Assembly: GCF_030316765.1 (NCBI RefSeq)
Contig: NZ_JASZYT010000011.1
Span: 62,001-126,000, forward strand
Direction: 5' to 3'
From: Variovorax saccharolyticus
GTDB lineage: Bacteria > Pseudomonadota > Gammaproteobacteria > Burkholderiales > Burkholderiaceae_C
DNA: 64,000 bases
The position numbers and the translations under genes are program-made. The notes under the pieces are model-generated. The model did not search any database and was not told the origin of the DNA. It saw only the letters and a list, made by a program, of their open reading frames with translations. Of the stretch, positions 51,637 through 59,795 are shown one piece after another; the first letter of the stretch is position 1; each line of letters begins with the position of its first letter.

Positions 51637-52032
51637 GTGCGATCCCGAGTCAAAGAAGCAGAATCCTTTTCCGAGCGCTTGCGTGTCGCGATGGCCAGGC
51701 GCGGCTACAAGGAATTCGGGGCAACGGCTCTCGCCGAAGCGTTGACGCCGGCTTTTCCTTCAGGGCTCAGCGTGCAGACCACGCACAACTGGGCATCAGG
51801 CAAGTCAGTCCCGCGACCGGATCGCATCGCCTTGATCGCGAAGATGCTCGATGTGTCGCCGCATTGGCTCCAGCACGGGCCAGATCCGCAAGGCGAACGA
51901 AAGAACCCCAAGACGCTGGATGGAGAGATCAGCGGGAAGGCGTTCGCTGAGCGGTTTCATGCGCTGACCGCAGAGCAGCGCCGGATCATGTTGGCGCTGC
52001 TGCATGAATTCGAGCGCGGCAGGTCCAGGTGA
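51637..52032 (+). CDS. HTH (XRE/Cro-like) regulator
   Basis: A 131-residue probable DNA-binding protein. AERLRVAMARRGYKE-like N-terminus (FSERLRVAMARRGYKEFGAT) is followed by VQTTHNWASGKSVPRPDRIA and LIAKMLDVSPHWLQHGP, the pattern of Cro/C1 HTH proteins. A GTG start is used; no upstream ATG fits the frame. It is divergent from the XRE-cupin gene. Base composition around it (51.5-51.65 kb) is visibly less GC-rich than the core genome, a sign of possible transfer. Confidence 0.72.
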   Translation: MRSRVKEAESFSERLRVAMARRGYKEFGATALAEALTPAFPSGLSVQTTHNWASGKSVPRPDRIALIAKMLDVSPHWLQHGPDPQGERKNPKTLDGEISGKAFAERFHALTAEQRRIMLALLHEFERGRSR

Positions 52033-52064
52033 ACTGCAACTCGGTCACTCAAAGTCCACGACCT

Positions 52065-52427
52065 ATGGAAGCTTCGCTCGGTACCGTCATCATCTACGCG
52101 CGCGACATGCGGAAATCCGCGGACTTCTATGCCAGGCATTTCGGCTTCATCACCACCGGTGAAGTGATCGAGGGCCTCATCGAGTTGAATGCACCTCGTG
52201 CCGGCGCGGGGATACTCATCCACCAGGCGGCCAAGTCGGTACAGCTGGGCCAGGCCGGGGTCAAACTGAGCTTTCATGTACGTGACGTCGAAGCCTTCGT
52301 GGCCGAGGCCGCGGAGCGGGGACTCAAGTTCGGAGCTATCCACCGCGCGAACGGATATGCCTTCGCCAACTGCAAGGACCCGGACAAGAACTCTGTCAGT
52401 GTCTCCAGTCGCGCGCATCGGCTCTGA
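52065..52427 (+). CDS. VOC (glyoxalase/bleomycin-resistance) family protein
   Basis: A 120-residue single-domain protein. It begins MEASLGTVIIYARDMRKSAD and has FYARHFGFITTGEV, LIELNAPRAGAGILIHQA, VKLSFHVRDVEAFVAEA and NGYAFANCKDPDKNSVSV, the paired beta-alpha-beta units of the VOC fold. Metal ligands are not complete, so the reaction is unknown. A GTG at 52029 that overlaps the previous stop (GTGA) is an alternative start. Confidence 0.85.
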   Translation: MEASLGTVIIYARDMRKSADFYARHFGFITTGEVIEGLIELNAPRAGAGILIHQAAKSVQLGQAGVKLSFHVRDVEAFVAEAAERGLKFGAIHRANGYAFANCKDPDKNSVSVSSRAHRL

Positions 52428-52480
52428 TGTTCGTCGTCAGATGGTCACCACCAGACCTCCAGCAAAAAGAGGAGCCAACG

Positions 52481-52792
52481 ATGCCTTCCGAACCGCGTGA
52501 TTGGCCATTCGACAGCCCGCCCGACGTGGCTTGCCTGACGGTCCGGTCCATCGTCGAAGGCGTGAAGCCCGTTCTCATGGCTTCGAGAGACGCCAACGAT
52601 GGCGCCTGGCAGCTTCTGACCGGCGACGCCTTCGACGCGGCGGAAGAGATGCGGGTCTCGTTGGCAAGCATGATTGGCCGCGACCCGACCCTGCTCCAGC
52701 TTGCCGACCTTCAGCCAGGCTGGATGGCATGGCGCGAGCATCTCGGAGCTCCCTGGAGTCGACACGCCGAGGCCGCGCAAACAGACGACTAG
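52481..52792 (+). CDS. Hypothetical protein (DUF2185-like)
   Basis: A 103-residue cytoplasmic protein. DANDGAWQLLTGDAFDAAEE and LLQLADLQPGWMAWREHLGA resemble proteins that carry a DUF2185-type fold, but this is by eye only. ATG 52481 is preferred because AGAGGAGCC lies 5-11 bases upstream; a longer frame from 52427 is possible. Confidence 0.7.
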   Translation: MPSEPRDWPFDSPPDVACLTVRSIVEGVKPVLMASRDANDGAWQLLTGDAFDAAEEMRVSLASMIGRDPTLLQLADLQPGWMAWREHLGAPWSRHAEAAQTDD

Positions 52793-52865
52793 CACGGCGG
52801 GCAGGTTGCCGGAGGGCCAGACCTTCGCAAGCTCGGCCCAAGAGCGCATTTCCTGAGGAACAGCC

Positions 52866-53255
52866 ATGCAAGTTCGCAGCACCACTGCTTCTGACCTCGA
52901 TGCAGTGCATCGCCTGCTCTCGACCCATGGTTGGTCCCATCGGCTGGGTACGGTCGAAGACCTTGGCCGGCTGATTTCTGCATCCCAGAGGGCACTGGTT
53001 GCGGTGGAGGATGGCGAGATCGTCGGCTTCGCTCGCGCCATCACCGACGGCATCTCCAACGGGTACTTGTCCATGGTCGTGGTCGCTCAGCCCTTTCGTC
53101 GGCGAGGTATCGGACACGCACTCGTCGAGGGCCTCGTCGGGTCGGACCCGAACATCACATGGGTTCTTCGGGCAGGAAGAGAGGGCGCCGCCGAATTCTT
53201 CGCGAAGCTGGGCTTCAGCGCCTCGACCACTGCAATGGAGCGTCTGCGGCGCTGA
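52866..53255 (+). CDS. GNAT-family N-acetyltransferase (first of two)
   Basis: A 129-residue acetyltransferase. Motif A for acetyl-CoA is VVAQPFRRRGIGHALVEGLV, with RALVAVEDGEIVGFARAITD before it and EFFAKLGFSASTTAMERL at the end. GAGGAACAGCC precedes the ATG. The target is unknown. Confidence 0.88.
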   Translation: MQVRSTTASDLDAVHRLLSTHGWSHRLGTVEDLGRLISASQRALVAVEDGEIVGFARAITDGISNGYLSMVVVAQPFRRRGIGHALVEGLVGSDPNITWVLRAGREGAAEFFAKLGFSASTTAMERLRR

Positions 53256-53347
53256 CCGCCTCTGGAAGGAAGGTCGATGCAGAAGCCAGGATGCTTGCAG
53301 GTGCGGACGTTCAAGACGTGGCTCCTGGTCGAGTTAGTCTCTCGATC

Positions 53348-53761
53348 ATGAGCTACCAAATCTCGACCGCGCGAACGGTGACGTGGCAGGAATTCGCGGA
53401 GTTGATGGAATCGGTAGGCTGGGGCGGAGGCTATGACGAAGAATCGTTTGAGCGTTCGTATCGCGCCTATCCACTGGTCGTGCACGCTCGTGCAGATGAC
53501 GGAGTGCTGCTGGGGTACGTCTCCGCTTTCAGCGACGGAGTGTTCTCCACGATGTTGGGCGAGCTTGTCGTGCGTCCGACTGCTCAGGGCTCAGGCATCG
53601 GACGCGCCCTCCTGAAGGCTGTGGAGGCAGAGTTTCCGGGTGTTCCCGTCTACGTGAAGGCCATGGGAGAGGCCAAGAGATTCTTCGAGGCATGCGGCTA
53701 TCGCCGCCCGACCACCGAAATGACGGTCATGTTCAAGAAACCGTCGGCTGGCACGCGGTGA
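53348..53761 (+). CDS. GNAT-family N-acetyltransferase (second of two)
   Basis: A 137-residue acetyltransferase. Motif A is VVRPTAQGSGIGRALLKAVE, with GVLLGYVSAFSDGVFSTMLG before and AKRFFEACGYRRPTTEMTVM after. The order and length mirror the preceding gene, but identity is low, so it is a neighbour of the same family rather than a recent copy. 92 bases separate the two. Confidence 0.85.
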   Translation: MSYQISTARTVTWQEFAELMESVGWGGGYDEESFERSYRAYPLVVHARADDGVLLGYVSAFSDGVFSTMLGELVVRPTAQGSGIGRALLKAVEAEFPGVPVYVKAMGEAKRFFEACGYRRPTTEMTVMFKKPSAGTR

Positions 53762-53871
53762 GCCGGGAGGGGCGACGACCTGAACCTGGTGAATGCGATG
53801 ACCGTCGGAGTGCGGCCACGAGAGCTGCTGTGGCAGGATGCGGCCAGAACACTTTGCTCGACCAGGAATGG

Positions 53872-54150
53872 ATGATGTCAATGCTCAAACGCCTCAGAGG
53901 TGAGCCCAGGGCTACCGTGTCCTTTCTCGGCCGGAACCTGACGCTCTATCGCCAAGGTTCCCGAGTTGGACTGTTCGCCGGACTCGCGACGTTCGTGGCC
54001 TTCAACTTGCCGTGGCATCTTCTTCCCGCCGGCGGTGAGATGCTTCGACTGCTGACGACGGTCGTCGGCTGCTACCTCGCCGCCACGCTGATGGCGTCAC
54101 GAACAAAGGCAGAGATGGGTGCTGATGAAGCTGCTGCTCGCTGGCTCTGA
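53872..54150 (+). CDS. Small hypothetical membrane protein
   Basis: A 92-residue protein with a basic N-terminus (MMSMLKRLRGEPR) and two hydrophobic segments, VGLFAGLATFVAFNLPWHLL and LLTTVVGCYLAATLMA. AGGA lies 5 bases before the first ATG; ATG 53881 is also possible. No family was recognised. Confidence 0.65.
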   Translation: MMSMLKRLRGEPRATVSFLGRNLTLYRQGSRVGLFAGLATFVAFNLPWHLLPAGGEMLRLLTTVVGCYLAATLMASRTKAEMGADEAAARWL

Positions 54151-54185
54151 GGCTGCGTTCGGCGAGAAGAAGAAGGAGGCGCGCT

Positions 54186-54629
54186 ATGCGGACTGAACGT
54201 TTCGACCTGCCACTTTGCATCGTGGTCGAGGAGCCGATTCGCGGCCTTGCAATCGCATTGCAGCGGGGTCAAGCCGGCAAGGCGACACTCCTGCCGCCTG
54301 CACGCAACTCATTGGCTTCTGTGGCTTTCGAGCTTGAGGTGACGGTGGACGGAAGGCTCCCGGATGGGCGACCCCGGCTGCTCGGTCCCTTTGTTCAGGG
54401 ACCACCCGACGCGCGCTTCGTTTATCTGGCTGTGGGCAAGAGGGCCGGCCAGGTTGACTTGCCGTGGGACGGTCGGGTCAAGGTGCCGCTCGGAGGGCTC
54501 GGGTGGGACCAGATAGAGGAGCTTGCTCCGAAAGGGCGGCTCGTCGCGCGAATTGCAGGTCAGTCGAAAAAAGGAACACCGGCACTCGCGTCCGTTCGGC
54601 TTCTGCCGCCGGGTTGGGCGGCGCAGTGA
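54186..54629 (+). CDS. DUF5990-family protein
   Basis: A 147-residue cytoplasmic protein. It has LPLCIVVEEPIRGLAIALQR near the start, then GPFVQGPPDARFVYLAVGKR, WDGRVKVPLGGLGWDQIEEL and LVARIAGQSKKGTPALASVR, the pattern of DUF5990, which has no known role. AGAAGAAGGAGG lies upstream. The 260 bases after it hold no supported gene. Confidence 0.78.
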   Translation: MRTERFDLPLCIVVEEPIRGLAIALQRGQAGKATLLPPARNSLASVAFELEVTVDGRLPDGRPRLLGPFVQGPPDARFVYLAVGKRAGQVDLPWDGRVKVPLGGLGWDQIEELAPKGRLVARIAGQSKKGTPALASVRLLPPGWAAQ

Positions 54630-54889
54630 GAAATCGTGGCTCGATACTCGCACCGCTCCAACAGTGCCATCGCGAAAACTCGGTGTCGGCCAGCAACGGA
54701 CCCTCGCGGCCCTTGTCATTTGTAACCGGCGCTCCAACGACATAGGCGAGCTTGCCCCGAAGTGCATGGCGGATTGCCCTTTCGGCCGATGTACACCGCC
54801 CGACGGGGCGCTCATCATCGTGGACCGCGCCCGTTTGCCCCGCGAAGGTGGGTGCCCCACATCGGGCGCTCCATTTGCAGGAGTGCGCG

Positions 54890-56356
54890 ATGAAACGTAT
54901 GCCTTTGCACAGTGTTTGCATGGGTGCCTCCATCGGTCCTGGAGGGCAGTCGGCTCCATCTGCCTCAAAGAGTACGGAACCGTTTGGCGGCCAGCCACCT
55001 CAGGGCACCCAGGCTTCCACCAAGGACCTGGACTATCAGCTCAAGTACCAGCGTGCTTTCGAGGCGACGCTCTGGGCCATTCCCGCCGCCGCCATCTACC
55101 GATTCCGCGGGGCGGCCTTCGACGACCTGGGCCTGAAAGACAACGACATCATTGTCTACAGCGCCCCGGCCACGCCCAAGCTTGAAGCGCTCACTGCCAA
55201 CAGCAGCACGCCGTACATCACGGCTTTCACGGACTTGCAAAAGGGCCCCGCCGTGTTGGAGGTGCCAGCGGCGGGTGCCGATGGCAGTGTGTACGGCCAG
55301 GTGGTGGATGCTTGGCAACTCACGATTGCCGACGTCGGCCCGTCGGGCAAGGACCAGGGCAAAGGCGGCAAATACCTGCTGACCCCACCTGGGTACAAGG
55401 ACGCGATTCCGGACGGCTACATCCACATACCGTCACCGAACTACCGTGTGGCATTCGCGTTCCGCTCGGTACCGGTGCCGGGAAAGACGACAGCCGACGC
55501 GTACGAGTACGCCAAGCGCCTGCGCATGTACTACCTGTACGAGGCGGAGAATCCACCGAAGCAGCGCTTCATCGACCCCATCAACGACCGCTACGCGACC
55601 CTGCCTTTCTACGACGAACGGATGTTCAAGGACATCCACGACATCTTCACCATCGAGCCGGTACGTCCCCAAGACAAGCTGATGATGGGCATGCTGAAGA
55701 GCCTGGGCATCGAGCGGGGCAAGCCTTATGCCCCCGGCGAGACGACGACGCGCGCGATGCGCCAGGGGGCCATCGATGCATGGCACTACCTCCAGGGCGT
55801 ATTCGACAACTTCCCCACGGACAAGCTGTTCTGGCCCGACCGGCACTACGCATCGCTCATGCAGACCGATGACAACCACCGGTTCACCTACGACTACCCG
55901 GACCGCATCGACATCATCGCCCGTGCGGCCCAGTACGCGTGGTGCACCTATGTGCCCGAGGTCTTGAGCGATTCGCCAGCCACGCAGTACACGGTTGCCA
56001 TCGCTGACAAGAGCGGCAAGCCCCTGGACGCGGGAAAGCTCTACAAGGTCAACGTGCCGCCCAAGGTGCCGGTCAAGCAGTTCTGGGCGTTGACGGTGTA
56101 CGACCGGGCCACCTTCTCTTTCATTTACAGCGAGAGCAACCGCACCACGCTTTCCTCCTTCGACCTGGAGAAGATGACGAAGAACGCGGATGGCGGCGTG
56201 ACAATTTATGTTGGCCTCACGGCCCCGCAGGGGCTGGAAGCAAACTGGATTCCGACCTCTGGAAAGCGGCCCATGCCCATGTTCCGCTACTACGGCCCGA
56301 CCGACGAGCTCAACCAAAAGACGTTCAAGATGCCGGATTTCGAGCTGGCTGAATGA
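54890..56356 (+). CDS. DUF1254/DUF1214 domain protein
   Basis: A 488-residue protein with an N-terminal DUF1254 part (YQRAFEATLWAIPAAAIYRF, VVDAWQLTIADVGPSG) and a C-terminal DUF1214 part (KVPVKQFWALTVYDRATFSF and ANWIPTSGKRPMPMFRYYGP). Such proteins are usually exported and of unknown role. Here the N-terminus MKRMPLHSVCMGASIGPGGQ lacks a proper hydrophobic core, so export is doubtful or the signal is damaged. ATG 54890 has GCAGGAG upstream. A 46-codon in-frame upstream extension looks non-coding. Confidence 0.88.
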   Translation: MKRMPLHSVCMGASIGPGGQSAPSASKSTEPFGGQPPQGTQASTKDLDYQLKYQRAFEATLWAIPAAAIYRFRGAAFDDLGLKDNDIIVYSAPATPKLEALTANSSTPYITAFTDLQKGPAVLEVPAAGADGSVYGQVVDAWQLTIADVGPSGKDQGKGGKYLLTPPGYKDAIPDGYIHIPSPNYRVAFAFRSVPVPGKTTADAYEYAKRLRMYYLYEAENPPKQRFIDPINDRYATLPFYDERMFKDIHDIFTIEPVRPQDKLMMGMLKSLGIERGKPYAPGETTTRAMRQGAIDAWHYLQGVFDNFPTDKLFWPDRHYASLMQTDDNHRFTYDYPDRIDIIARAAQYAWCTYVPEVLSDSPATQYTVAIADKSGKPLDAGKLYKVNVPPKVPVKQFWALTVYDRATFSFIYSESNRTTLSSFDLEKMTKNADGGVTIYVGLTAPQGLEANWIPTSGKRPMPMFRYYGPTDELNQKTFKMPDFELAE

Positions 56357-56482
56357 CCGCTTCGTAGAGCATCAGACTTCGGCTTCGGGGACCGAAGCGG
56401 ACCTCGTGCTCTCCCCAAAACCTGACCTCGACCCATGCGTTTGCGGACCGAAGCGTTCGCTTCCGGCGTCTGCCTGGCAGGG

Positions 56483-56863
56483 CTAAGCCTCAGCAATCGC
56501 TGCGATGGACACTTTGAGTCCCGGAATGCGAGCGGGCAGCTTTGCACCCTGGCGGGCAGGCGGGTCGGAGGGAAACCACTTCAGCCATTCCTCATTCATG
56601 CCAGCGAAATCGTCTTCATCGGCGAGCACCACTGTCATGCTCGCCACCTTGTCCATCGAGCTGCCGGCTTCTTCGAGGATGGCACGTATGTTCGTCAGAC
56701 ATTGGGCAGTCTGCTCCTGAATGGTGGTGCCTCTGATTGCGCCGGTGGCGGCATCAATCGGCGCAGTTCCGGAGACGAACACGAGCCCGGCCGCCTTGAC
56801 GGCTTGGCTGTAGAGCGCCGGCGGCTTGGCAGCCTTGGTGGTGAAGACAATCTGACGCGCCAT
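56483..56863 (-). CDS. RidA-family enamine/imine deaminase
   Basis: A 126-residue YjgF/YER057c/UK114-family protein. VFVSGTAPIDAATGAIRGTT, AQCLTNIRAILEEAGSSMDK and the C-terminal KLPARIPGLKVSIAAIAE fit the family. In archetypal RidA an Arg of the C-terminal region binds the carboxylate; the Arg in LPARIPGLKV is a candidate. It is read toward the DUF1254/DUF1214 gene. AGAGGAATATGA lies upstream. Confidence 0.9.
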   Translation of the reverse strand: MARQIVFTTKAAKPPALYSQAVKAAGLVFVSGTAPIDAATGAIRGTTIQEQTAQCLTNIRAILEEAGSSMDKVASMTVVLADEDDFAGMNEEWLKWFPSDPPARQGAKLPARIPGLKVSIAAIAEA

Positions 56864-56954
56864 TTCATATTCCTCTTGGAAGGCGAAAAGTCCCAGGAGG
56901 TTGACTCGTAGAACTCATTCGCGCAAGGCTCCCTGTCTTCCGACTGAAGCGCGC

Positions 56955-57263
56955 CTAGGCTTCTTCGCCTGACCTGGAAGCGCCGACGCGGCGCCACAGT
57001 CCAAGTGTGAGCTTGGCGACGGCCCACCATGTGACGGTCCACACGGCGACGACCGCTGTCCATCCAAGAAACGATGGAGCGGCCCAGCCTCCGGATTCGC
57101 CATAGCCGAAGACAGGGATGCCCATTTTCTGCAGCGGCATGAGCGGCAAGTACACCGAAGCTGCGATGAGAGGCGCCAACGGACCTGGCGCAAACAGCAG
57201 GCCTGCCGCGTGGAGAAGTGCGAGCGCTGCGAAGAGCTGCCAGCTGCGATTGGAGCTCAACAT
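56955..57263 (-). CDS. Small hypothetical membrane protein (three helices)
   Basis: A 102-residue protein with three hydrophobic stretches: QLFAALALLHAAGLLFAPG, PLIAASVYLPLMPLQ and FLGWTAVVAVWTVTWWAVAK. The charged tail ends RRVGASRSGEEA. ATG 57263 gives MLSSNRSW. No family was recognised. Confidence 0.75.
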   Translation of the reverse strand: MLSSNRSWQLFAALALLHAAGLLFAPGPLAPLIAASVYLPLMPLQKMGIPVFGYGESGGWAAPSFLGWTAVVAVWTVTWWAVAKLTLGLWRRVGASRSGEEA

Positions 57264-57301
57264 CGAAGGTCCGGGGTCGGTCGCGAGCCGCGCTGCGGCC
57301 G

Positions 57302-57541
57302 CTACTGCAGCCAGCGAAGGTTGGCCCAGAAGCTGTCGCCGAAGTGGGCGGCGCTGACGCCGCAGGCAACCATGGCGATTCCCACCAGCACGCACGCGCC
57401 CAGGGTGCTCAGCGGCGACAGGCCAACGCACATGCCGAGGCCGACGACCAGGCCCAGCAGTGCCCCGCAAGCAAATCGCACCTTCATCTCGAAAGCATCG
57501 GGCTTCCTGCCCGCGAGCGTCGGTCCTGATTCAATCTTCAT
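57302..57541 (-). CDS. Small hypothetical membrane protein (two helices)
   Basis: A 79-residue protein with helices FACGALLGLVVGLGMCVGL and LGACVLVGIAMVACGVSAAH. It starts MKIESGPTLAGRKPDAFEMK and lies 38 bases before the three-helix protein on the same strand, so the two may be a pair. Confidence 0.7.
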   Translation of the reverse strand: MKIESGPTLAGRKPDAFEMKVRFACGALLGLVVGLGMCVGLSPLSTLGACVLVGIAMVACGVSAAHFGDSFWANLRWLQ

Positions 57542-57563
57542 GTCGCCGACCTTGGGGACTCAT

Positions 57564-57592
57564 CGACCTGCGGCATACACAGCCGCAGGTCG
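57564..57592. terminator. Perfect 11-base inverted repeat downstream of minE
   Basis: CGACCTGCGGC and GCCGCAGGTCG are exact reverse complements with loop ATACACA. It lies 12 bases beyond the minE stop codon and is likely the minCDE transcript terminator, although no T-run follows. Confidence 0.6.
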
Positions 57593-57603
57593 CGAACCGA
57601 TCC

Positions 57604-57876
57604 CTACCCCCGCGCCGCCAGCGCGTCCGGCAGCTCGATCTTCACCTCCAGCACCTCGAGGTCGTCCTGCTTCTCCAGGTGCACCTTGATGTCCTCGGCC
57701 TTGATCGACACGTATTTCGAGATCACCGCGATCAGCTCGCGCTGCAGTTCCGGCAGGTAGTCGGGCCGCTTGGCGCCCAGGCTGCTGCGCTCGTGCGCCA
57801 GGATGATCTGCAGCCGTTCCTTGGCGACGCTCGCCGTCTTCTTCTTCTCGCCGAGCAGAAAGGAAAACAGGGACAT
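57604..57876 (-). CDS. minE: Cell division topological specificity factor MinE
   Basis: A 90-residue protein that drives MinD off the membrane and confines division to midcell. It has the MinD-contact region AKERLQIILAHERSS and the dimer domain RPDYLPELQRELIAVISKYV. It starts 2 bases after minD on the minus strand. Confidence 0.96.
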   Translation of the reverse strand: MSLFSFLLGEKKKTASVAKERLQIILAHERSSLGAKRPDYLPELQRELIAVISKYVSIKAEDIKVHLEKQDDLEVLEVKIELPDALAARG

Positions 57877-57878
57877 GG

Positions 57879-58691
57879 CTACCTTCCGAAGATGCGTTTG
57901 AAGAAGCCCGGCTTCTCGGCGTCGACGAAGCGCATCGGCTTGTCTTCGCCCAGGAAGCGCGCCACCACGTCGCTGTAGGCCTGCGAGACGTCGGTGCCGG
58001 TGTCGTGGATCGCAGGCACGCCCTGGTTGGAGGCCTGCAGCACGGTTTCGGATTCCGGGATCACGCCGATCAGCTTGATCCGGAGAATGTCCTGGATGTC
58101 CTCCAGCGACAGCATCTGGCCGCCGGCCACGCGGTTCGGGTTGTAGCGCGTGATCAGCAGGTGTTCCTTGATCGGCTCGCCGCCTTCCTTGGCACGCTTG
58201 GTCTTGGAGCCCAGCATGCCGAGGATGCGGTCCGAGTCGCGCACCGACGAGACCTCGGGATTGGTCACGATCAGCGCCTCGTCGGCGAAGTGCATGGCCA
58301 TCAGCGCGCCGGTCTCGATGCCGGCGGGCGAGTCGCAGACGATGTAGTCGAAGCCCTGCTCGTCGAGGTCCTTGAGCACCTTCTCGACGCCTTCCTGGGT
58401 CAGCGCGTCCTTGTCGCGGGTCTGCGAGGCGGCCAGCACGAACAGGTTGTCGCACTGCTTGTCCTTGATCAGCGCCTGGTGCAGGTTGGCTTCGCCCTGG
58501 ATCACGTTGATCAGGTCGTACACCACGCGCCGCTCGCAACCCATGATCAGGTCGAGGTTGCGCAGGCCGACGTCGAAATCGATCACGGCCGTCTTCTTGC
58601 CCGCCAATGCCAGTCCCGATGCAAAGCTCGCGCTCGTGGTCGTCTTGCCGACGCCGCCCTTGCCCGAGGTCACCACCACAATTTTGGCCAT
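57879..58691 (-). CDS. minD: Septum site-determining ATPase MinD
   Basis: Membrane-cycling ATPase, 270 residues. The deviant Walker A is VVTSGKGGVGKTTTSASFAS, switch regions DFDVGLRNLDLIMGCERRVV and YIVCDSPAGIETGALMAMHF, and an amphipathic C-terminal helix FVDAEKPGFFKRIFG targets the membrane. AGAAGGA lies 5-11 bases before the ATG. Confidence 0.97.
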   Translation of the reverse strand: MAKIVVVTSGKGGVGKTTTSASFASGLALAGKKTAVIDFDVGLRNLDLIMGCERRVVYDLINVIQGEANLHQALIKDKQCDNLFVLAASQTRDKDALTQEGVEKVLKDLDEQGFDYIVCDSPAGIETGALMAMHFADEALIVTNPEVSSVRDSDRILGMLGSKTKRAKEGGEPIKEHLLITRYNPNRVAGGQMLSLEDIQDILRIKLIGVIPESETVLQASNQGVPAIHDTGTDVSQAYSDVVARFLGEDKPMRFVDAEKPGFFKRIFGR

Positions 58692-58757
58692 GCCATTCCT
58701 TCTTCGTTCGTTCGTTTCAGTTGTTCGTTCTTTGCCGCCTGCGAGCGCATCCGTCGA

Positions 58758-59519
58758 TCAGAGGATCGGCGCCATGACGATTTTCTTGCCGTCGAGCGAG
58801 ATCTGGGCCGGCTTGCCGGAGATTTCGGCCCCGAGTGCGACTTCCGACGTGCGGTAGATGCCGGCGATGGCCACCAGCTGCGCTTCCATGCAGGTGGTGT
58901 AGATGCGCGCCGCGGTGTCGCCGCGGGCGCCGGCGATCGCCTTGCCGCGCAGCGGTGCGTAGACATGGACGTTGCCGTCGGCGATGACTTCGGCGCCGAA
59001 GCTCACGACCGCGGTGACGATCACGTCGCCGCCGCGGGCATAGACCTGCTGGCCCGAGCGCAGCGGCTTGTCGATGACCAGCGTGCCGTTGGCCGGCACC
59101 GGCACTTCGCGCACGATCTGGGGCGCCTCGGCGGCGGCTTCGGCCGGCGCAGCGGCCGGGCGCGGGGCCGGCGCCACCGGCATCGCGGTGACCGACAGCC
59201 CGGCGGCGCGGGCCGCGGCGTTCTGGACGTCGCTGCCGCCGCGCACCGCCACCGGCTGGGTCTGGTGGCGCGCCAGCAGGGCCCGCAAGGCCGTGAAGTC
59301 GAGCGTGCTGCCGCTTTCGGCGTCGCCTTCCTGCAGCAGCGAGAGGTCGATGACCACCGGCTCCTGCTCGAAGAAGTCGGGCGAGTCCGCCAGTTGGGCG
59401 TCGAGCGCTTCCGCCAGCACGTCGAGATCCGCCGTCTTGAGGATGACTGCGATCAGCGGCAGCGTGGCGCTCTTGAATTCGAAAACCGCCCTGGTGCGCG
59501 CGGCGGATGCATCTGCCAT
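58758..59519 (-). CDS. minC: Septum site-determining protein MinC
   Basis: Inhibitor of FtsZ polymerisation, 253 residues. The N-terminal domain (residues 1-about 105) binds FtsZ; after an Ala/Pro linker the C-terminal beta-helix has LRSGQQVYARGGDVIVTAVV, GAEVIADGNVHVYAPLRGKA and IYTTCMEAQLVAIAGIY. First gene of minCDE; a 66-base gap precedes minD. Confidence 0.95.
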   Translation of the reverse strand: MADASAARTRAVFEFKSATLPLIAVILKTADLDVLAEALDAQLADSPDFFEQEPVVIDLSLLQEGDAESGSTLDFTALRALLARHQTQPVAVRGGSDVQNAAARAAGLSVTAMPVAPAPRPAAAPAEAAAEAPQIVREVPVPANGTLVIDKPLRSGQQVYARGGDVIVTAVVSFGAEVIADGNVHVYAPLRGKAIAGARGDTAARIYTTCMEAQLVAIAGIYRTSEVALGAEISGKPAQISLDGKKIVMAPIL

Positions 59520-59612
59520 GGAAAAGCTTGGTGCGAAAAGCGTTGGAGTCTAACGGGCACTGGGCTTGGCGTCGCAAAAGGGCGCGGCAAACCGCCCGCC
59601 GGACAACATTTC

Positions 59613-59712
59613 TTGCACTGCGTTGCACTTGGCGCCGCGGCCCGGGAGGGCCTCCCGTGACATCCCTCACGCTGGCGCGCCCCGGCTGCGCCGTCTTAGT
59701 GCAATTGCACTA
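59613..59712. promoter_or_regulatory. Cluster of four TTGCACT motifs with a 16-base palindrome
   Basis: TTGCACT occurs at 59613-59619 and 59623-59629 as direct repeats, ten bases apart (one helical turn). Two further copies face each other in the perfect palindrome TAGTGCAATTGCACTA at 59697-59712. The cluster lies between minC and the lipoprotein gene and looks like a multi-site operator. Confidence 0.6.
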
Positions 59713-59795
59713 TTCGTGGGATTGCCCCCCGCAGACAGACTCGCCGCACCGCTGTAACAGTTCGTTAGCGGGCCGAACAACCGAGGAGTTTGATC

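Noticed and set aside
54309..54998. Minus-strand frames over the gap after DUF5990
   Set aside because: Segments such as KLAYVVGAPVTNDKG look protein-like, but no family was recognised and the frame runs antisense into DUF5990. The gap is left empty.
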